Both the position numbers and the translations under genes were made by a program. A stretch of DNA of 64,000 nt. Origin: Methylorubrum salsuginis (lineage in GTDB: Bacteria > Pseudomonadota > Alphaproteobacteria > Rhizobiales > Beijerinckiaceae). The stretch's first letter is position 1, and every line of letters begins with the position of its first letter. This document shows, piece by piece, positions 60,865 to 64,000 of this stretch. The stretch lies in contig NZ_FOSV01000021.1 in NCBI RefSeq assembly GCF_900114375.1, positions 1-64,000 on the forward strand, given 5' to 3'. Under the pieces are notes generated by a model. The model was not told the DNA's origin. It searched no databases and saw nothing but the letters and a program-made list of their open reading frames with translations.

Positions 60865-61740
60865 TCACACGGCGCCGGGGCGCAACCGTTCGAGCGGCAC
60901 CGGGGCGGCGTGGGGCCTCGTGCCGAGCATCGCGTCGATCAACGCCAGCACCTCGCTGCGCCCGACATTCGCCGCCGGCTCGAACGGCGTCCAGGTCTGG
61001 GTGAAGTCGAGCCGCTCGAACACGTCGCGGTAATGGCGCAGCTCGTTTACGGTCAGCGGCACGCCGCGCACGAAGGCCTTGTGCGCCGAGATCGTCGTCG
61101 CCCGCCGAAAATCGTCGGGGTCGAGTTCGAACTTCAAGGCGTCGCCGCAGAAGCAGATTTTTCGTGTCCGATCGAACAGCACGGCGTGGCCGTCGAAATG
61201 GCCCGCGGTGCGATGCAGTTCCAGGCCCGGCAAGGGCTCCAGGAAATCGTCGTAGGGCCAGGAGACCTGGAGCGCGGCGCTCCACGTGAAGTCGGCGGCG
61301 GGCAGGCAGAGTTCCGGGTCGAACCGGTCCTGCAACTGCACCAGCGCGCCGTAGGAATGCGGGTGCGAGGCCGAGAGCACCTTCATGCCGCCCAGCCGCG
61401 CGATCTGGTCCAGCGCCGCCTCGCTGAAGACCGGACAGCCCTCGAAGCCCATGTTCCCGTGTTCGGTCTGCACGAGGTAGGCGCTCGGGCCGATGCCGGA
61501 GACCGGCTCGTTCCAGAAGCGCCACACGCCGGGCTCCAGCTCCTGCCAGTGGCAGGGAAACGCGTCCTGGGCTTCCCGCTCGGAGCGGAAGCGCCAGCCG
61601 TCCTGCGGCACGACGTGGCGGGCGTCGAGACACATCGGGCAGGAGGGCGGCGCCGCGAAATGGCGCTGCCAGAACCCGCAATTGTCGCACGTATAGGCGG
61701 GGAGCTTCAGGGCGCCCGCGAAGGGCAGGTAACCGGGCAC
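60865..61740 (-). CDS. Metallo-beta-lactamase-fold protein with N-terminal zinc ribbon
   Basis: The protein has 291 residues. Residues 18-37 hold two CxxC pairs (CDNC, CPMC) of a rubredoxin-like zinc ribbon. The rest has a metallo-beta-lactamase fold: NMGFEGCPVFSEAALDQI, then SASHPHSYGALVQLQ in place of the usual HxHxDH, RTAGHFDGHAVLF, and KICFCGDALKFELDPDD. The altered metal motif (HPHSYGA) leaves hydrolase activity in doubt. The substrate is unknown. It is 79 bp downstream of the RND gene but separated from it by a terminator. Confidence 0.8.
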   Translation of the reverse strand: MPGYLPFAGALKLPAYTCDNCGFWQRHFAAPPSCPMCLDARHVVPQDGWRFRSEREAQDAFPCHWQELEPGVWRFWNEPVSGIGPSAYLVQTEHGNMGFEGCPVFSEAALDQIARLGGMKVLSASHPHSYGALVQLQDRFDPELCLPAADFTWSAALQVSWPYDDFLEPLPGLELHRTAGHFDGHAVLFDRTRKICFCGDALKFELDPDDFRRATTISAHKAFVRGVPLTVNELRHYRDVFERLDFTQTWTPFEPAANVGRSEVLALIDAMLGTRPHAAPVPLERLRPGAV

Positions 61741-61762
61741 GGGCGATCCTGTCGCGACAAAA

Positions 61763-61798
61763 GAGAACGGCCGGAAGCTAGTGCTCCCGGCCGTTCTT
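61763..61798 (-). terminator. Intrinsic terminator of the right-edge RND gene
   Basis: On the minus strand AGAACGGCCGG, then an AGC/GCT extension with one mismatch, pairs with CCGGCCGTTCT and is followed by CTTTTG. It lies 22 bp past the RND stop at 61820 and 22 bp before the start of the metallo-hydrolase gene. Confidence 0.8.
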
Positions 61799-61819
61799 GC
61801 ATCCCCTGTTCGGCAATGC

Positions 61820-64000
61820 TCAGCCGTGGGCCGGCGCCCCGTGCGGCTCGGAATCCTCGCCCTTGCCGCGCTTCCTGCCGATCCAGATCACGATCTTGCG
61901 GATCACGACGTAGAAGACCGGGGTGAGGAACAGGCCGAAGAAGGTCGCGCCGATCATGCCGAAGAACACCGCGGTGCCGAGCGCCTGACGCATCTCGGCG
62001 CCGGGGCCGGTGGCGATGACGAGGGGCAGCACGCCCAGGATGAAGGCGAAGGCCGTCATCAGGATCGGGCGCAGACGCAGGCGGCAGGCCTGCACGGCGG
62101 CGTCGACCGGGCCCTTGTGCTCGCTCTCCTCGATGTCGTGGGCGAATTCCACGATCAGGATCGCGTTCTTGGCGGCCAGGCCGATCAGCACGATCAGGCC
62201 GATCTGGGTCAGGATGTTGTTGTCCTGGCCCCTCAGCTGCACCCCGAACAGGGCGGCCAGCACGCCGGTCGGGACGACGAGCAGGATCGCCAGCGGCAAC
62301 GCCCAGGACTCGTACTGCGCCGCGAGCACGAGGAAGACGAGGAGCACGCCCAGCGCGAAGACGTAGATGGCGGTGCCGCCCGCCGCCTTCTGCTGGTAGG
62401 CGATCTCGGTCCAGTCGTAGGCGTAGCCGTCGGGCAGGGCCTGCTTGGCGATCGCTTCCATGGAATCGAGCGCCTGTCCGGTCGAGATGCCGGGCTTGGC
62501 CACGCCCTGCAGGGGCACCGAGTAGTAGAGGTTGAACCGCTGCACGATCTGCGGGCCGGTGATCTCGCGGATCGTGGCGAGCGTGCCCATCGGCACCAGG
62601 GCGCCGGTGGAGGAGCGGACCTTGAGCTGCTCGATGTCGCGCTTGGACATGCGGTAGACCGCGTCGCCCTGCACGCGCACCTGATAGATGCGGCCCAAGG
62701 TGTTGAAGTCGTTGACGTAGGTGCCGCCGAGCGCCGCCTGCACCGTCGAGAAGACGTTGGCCAACGGCACGTTGAGCATGCGGGCGATGGTGCGGTCGAT
62801 GTCGAGGTAGAGCTGGGGCGTGTCGTTGCCGAAGGTCGTGAAGACCCGGGTCACGTCGCTGCTCTGGTTGGCCTGACCGATCACCTCGCCGGCCGCCGCC
62901 AGAAGCGGGCCGATCTCCGAGGATTGGCGGCTCTCGATCTGCATCTTGAAGCCGCCGCCCTGGCCGAGGCCGCGCACCGGCGGCGGCGGGATGACGATGA
63001 CGCGTGCCTCCTGAATGCCGGCGGTGGCCTTCAGCACGTCGCCGGTGATGACCGCCGCACTCCGCCCGGTCTCGGCCCGCTCCTTGGCGCCCTTCAGCGT
63101 CAGGAACATCACCGCCGCGTTGGTGGTGTTGGTGAAGGTCGCGCCGTCGAAGCCGGCGATGATGACGGTGTTGGTCACGCCGTCGACCCCGCGGGCGATC
63201 TCGGCGGCATGGTTGACCACCGCCGTCGTGCGGTCGAGCGAAGAGCCCGCAGGCAGCTGCACGACGCCGATGAGGTAGCCCTGGTCCTGATCCGGGATGA
63301 AGCCCGTGGGCGTGGTGCGGGCCAGATGCAGCGTGCCCGCGATGACGCCCGCGTAGAGGATCAGCATCGCGATGATGCCGACGGCCGTGCCGGTGAGGAA
63401 GCGGACGGTGTGGCCGTAGCCGTTCGACAGCTTATCGAAGCCGCGATTGAACAGGTCGGCCAGCCAGTTGACGAAGCGCGTCAGGAAGAACTTGGGCTTC
63501 TTGTGCTCGTGGTGCGGCTTGAGGAGCAGCTTGCAGAGCGCGGGCGACAGCGTCAGCGAGTTGAAGGCCGAGATGATGGTCGAGGCCGCGATGGTGAGCG
63601 CGAACTGCTTGTAGAACTGGCCCGAGATGCCGGGGATGAAGGCGGTCGGGATGAACACCGCCGCCAGCACCAGGGCGATGGCGATGACCGCGGATCCCAC
63701 CTCGTCCATGGTCTTGTGGGCGGCCTCGCCCGGCGACAGGCCCTCGGCCATGTTGCGCTCGACGTTCTCCACCACGACGATGGCGTCGTCGACCACGATG
63801 CCGATGGCGAGCACCAGCCCGAACAGGGTCAGGTTGTTGAGCGAGAAGCCGAGCGCCGACATCACCGCGAAGGTGCCGACGAGCGACACGGGAATCGCGA
63901 TCACCGGGATCAGCGCCGTGCGCCAGCTCTGGAGGAACACCAGCACCACGATGACGACGAGGAGAACGGCCTCGAACAGGGTCTTGTAGACCTCGTGGAT
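61820..64000 (-). CDS. RND multidrug efflux transporter, AcrB/HAE1 type (5' end outside window)
   Basis: 727 codons of the C-terminal two thirds are present, and the gene runs off the right edge. The TM4 region GLVLAIGIVVDDAIVVVENV contains the proton-relay Asp pair. GFIPDQDQGYLIGVVQLPAG begins the second periplasmic loop, and the end has LIGLAAKNAILIVEFAHDIE and LRLRPILMTAFAFILGVLPL. The AcrB-like periplasmic segments (PVRGLGQGGGFKMQIE) point to a drug exporter of the HAE1 family, distinct from the MdtB/C pair. The adaptor gene, if present, should lie beyond the window upstream. Confidence 0.93.
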   Translation of the reverse strand: MHEVYKTLFEAVLLVVIVVLVFLQSWRTALIPVIAIPVSLVGTFAVMSALGFSLNNLTLFGLVLAIGIVVDDAIVVVENVERNMAEGLSPGEAAHKTMDEVGSAVIAIALVLAAVFIPTAFIPGISGQFYKQFALTIAASTIISAFNSLTLSPALCKLLLKPHHEHKKPKFFLTRFVNWLADLFNRGFDKLSNGYGHTVRFLTGTAVGIIAMLILYAGVIAGTLHLARTTPTGFIPDQDQGYLIGVVQLPAGSSLDRTTAVVNHAAEIARGVDGVTNTVIIAGFDGATFTNTTNAAVMFLTLKGAKERAETGRSAAVITGDVLKATAGIQEARVIVIPPPPVRGLGQGGGFKMQIESRQSSEIGPLLAAAGEVIGQANQSSDVTRVFTTFGNDTPQLYLDIDRTIARMLNVPLANVFSTVQAALGGTYVNDFNTLGRIYQVRVQGDAVYRMSKRDIEQLKVRSSTGALVPMGTLATIREITGPQIVQRFNLYYSVPLQGVAKPGISTGQALDSMEAIAKQALPDGYAYDWTEIAYQQKAAGGTAIYVFALGVLLVFLVLAAQYESWALPLAILLVVPTGVLAALFGVQLRGQDNNILTQIGLIVLIGLAAKNAILIVEFAHDIEESEHKGPVDAAVQACRLRLRPILMTAFAFILGVLPLVIATGPGAEMRQALGTAVFFGMIGATFFGLFLTPVFYVVIRKIVIWIGRKRGKGEDSEPHGAPAHG

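Overview
The window is GC-rich chromosomal DNA from an alphaproteobacterium, most likely a Hyphomicrobiales member close to Methylobacterium/Methylorubrum. The basis is gene order and content, recalled rather than searched: ntrY-ntrX-hfq-hflX; lptC-lptA-lptB-rpoN-hpf-ptsN; a fused transaldolase/glucose-6-phosphate isomerase; a bchI magnesium-chelatase gene (bacteriochlorophyll capacity); an XRE regulator followed by metK and trmB; and several palindromic repeat families that I associate with this group. No prophage, CRISPR array or rRNA operon was seen. Mobile DNA is limited to an IS5-like transposase tail at the left edge and two copies of a 79-bp miniature element.

Layout. 1-2.6 kb: transposase tail, miniature element, nucleotidyltransferase, tRNA-Pro(GGG), small secreted protein. 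2.6-4.9 kb: carbonic anhydrase plus SulP transporter, probably a bicarbonate-handling pair. 5.1-10.9 kb (minus): ntrY-ntrX two-component system, then hfq and hflX. 11.1-22.8 kb (minus): zwf and a complete MdtABC-type RND efflux operon with its outer-membrane lipoprotein. Every junction of that operon carries the same long palindromic repeat. 23.7-26.8 kb (plus): aminotransferase, DUF4112 protein and a lone YejE-like permease behind a 19-bp perfect inverted repeat. 26.8-32.6 kb (minus): GH3 beta-glucosidase, a diguanylate cyclase, xerD with a tiny membrane-protein gene, gloB. 32.8-36.0 kb (plus): methyltransferase, MarC-family protein, dapB, gpmA. 36.1-44.7 kb (minus): bchI, a small periplasmic protein, ptsN, hpf, rpoN, lptB, lptA, lptC, RNase D, a helix-hairpin-helix protein. 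44.9-51.3 kb: CsbD-like protein, second diguanylate cyclase, two MFS transporters, thioesterase, CoA-binding protein, Ohr. 51.4-57.5 kb (plus): tRNA-Arg(CCT), zinc-ribbon protein, XRE regulator, metK, trmB, tal-pgi. 57.6-64 kb (minus): DedA protein, a soluble double-PAS chemoreceptor, a metallo-beta-lactamase-fold protein, and an RND pump that runs off the right edge.

The genes are mostly housekeeping: envelope biogenesis (lpt, RND pumps), sigma-54/nitrogen-phosphotransferase regulation (ntrYX, rpoN, ptsN, hpf), pentose-phosphate and lower glycolytic steps (zwf, tal-pgi, gpmA), SAM supply (metK) and signalling (two GGDEF proteins, a chemoreceptor). The less ordinary content is between genes. 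At least six families of palindromic elements lie there. Some copies are nested, one is translated in frame, two supply or abut stop codons, and two pairs of copies show compensatory base changes that imply selection for, or recent origin as, a folded structure.
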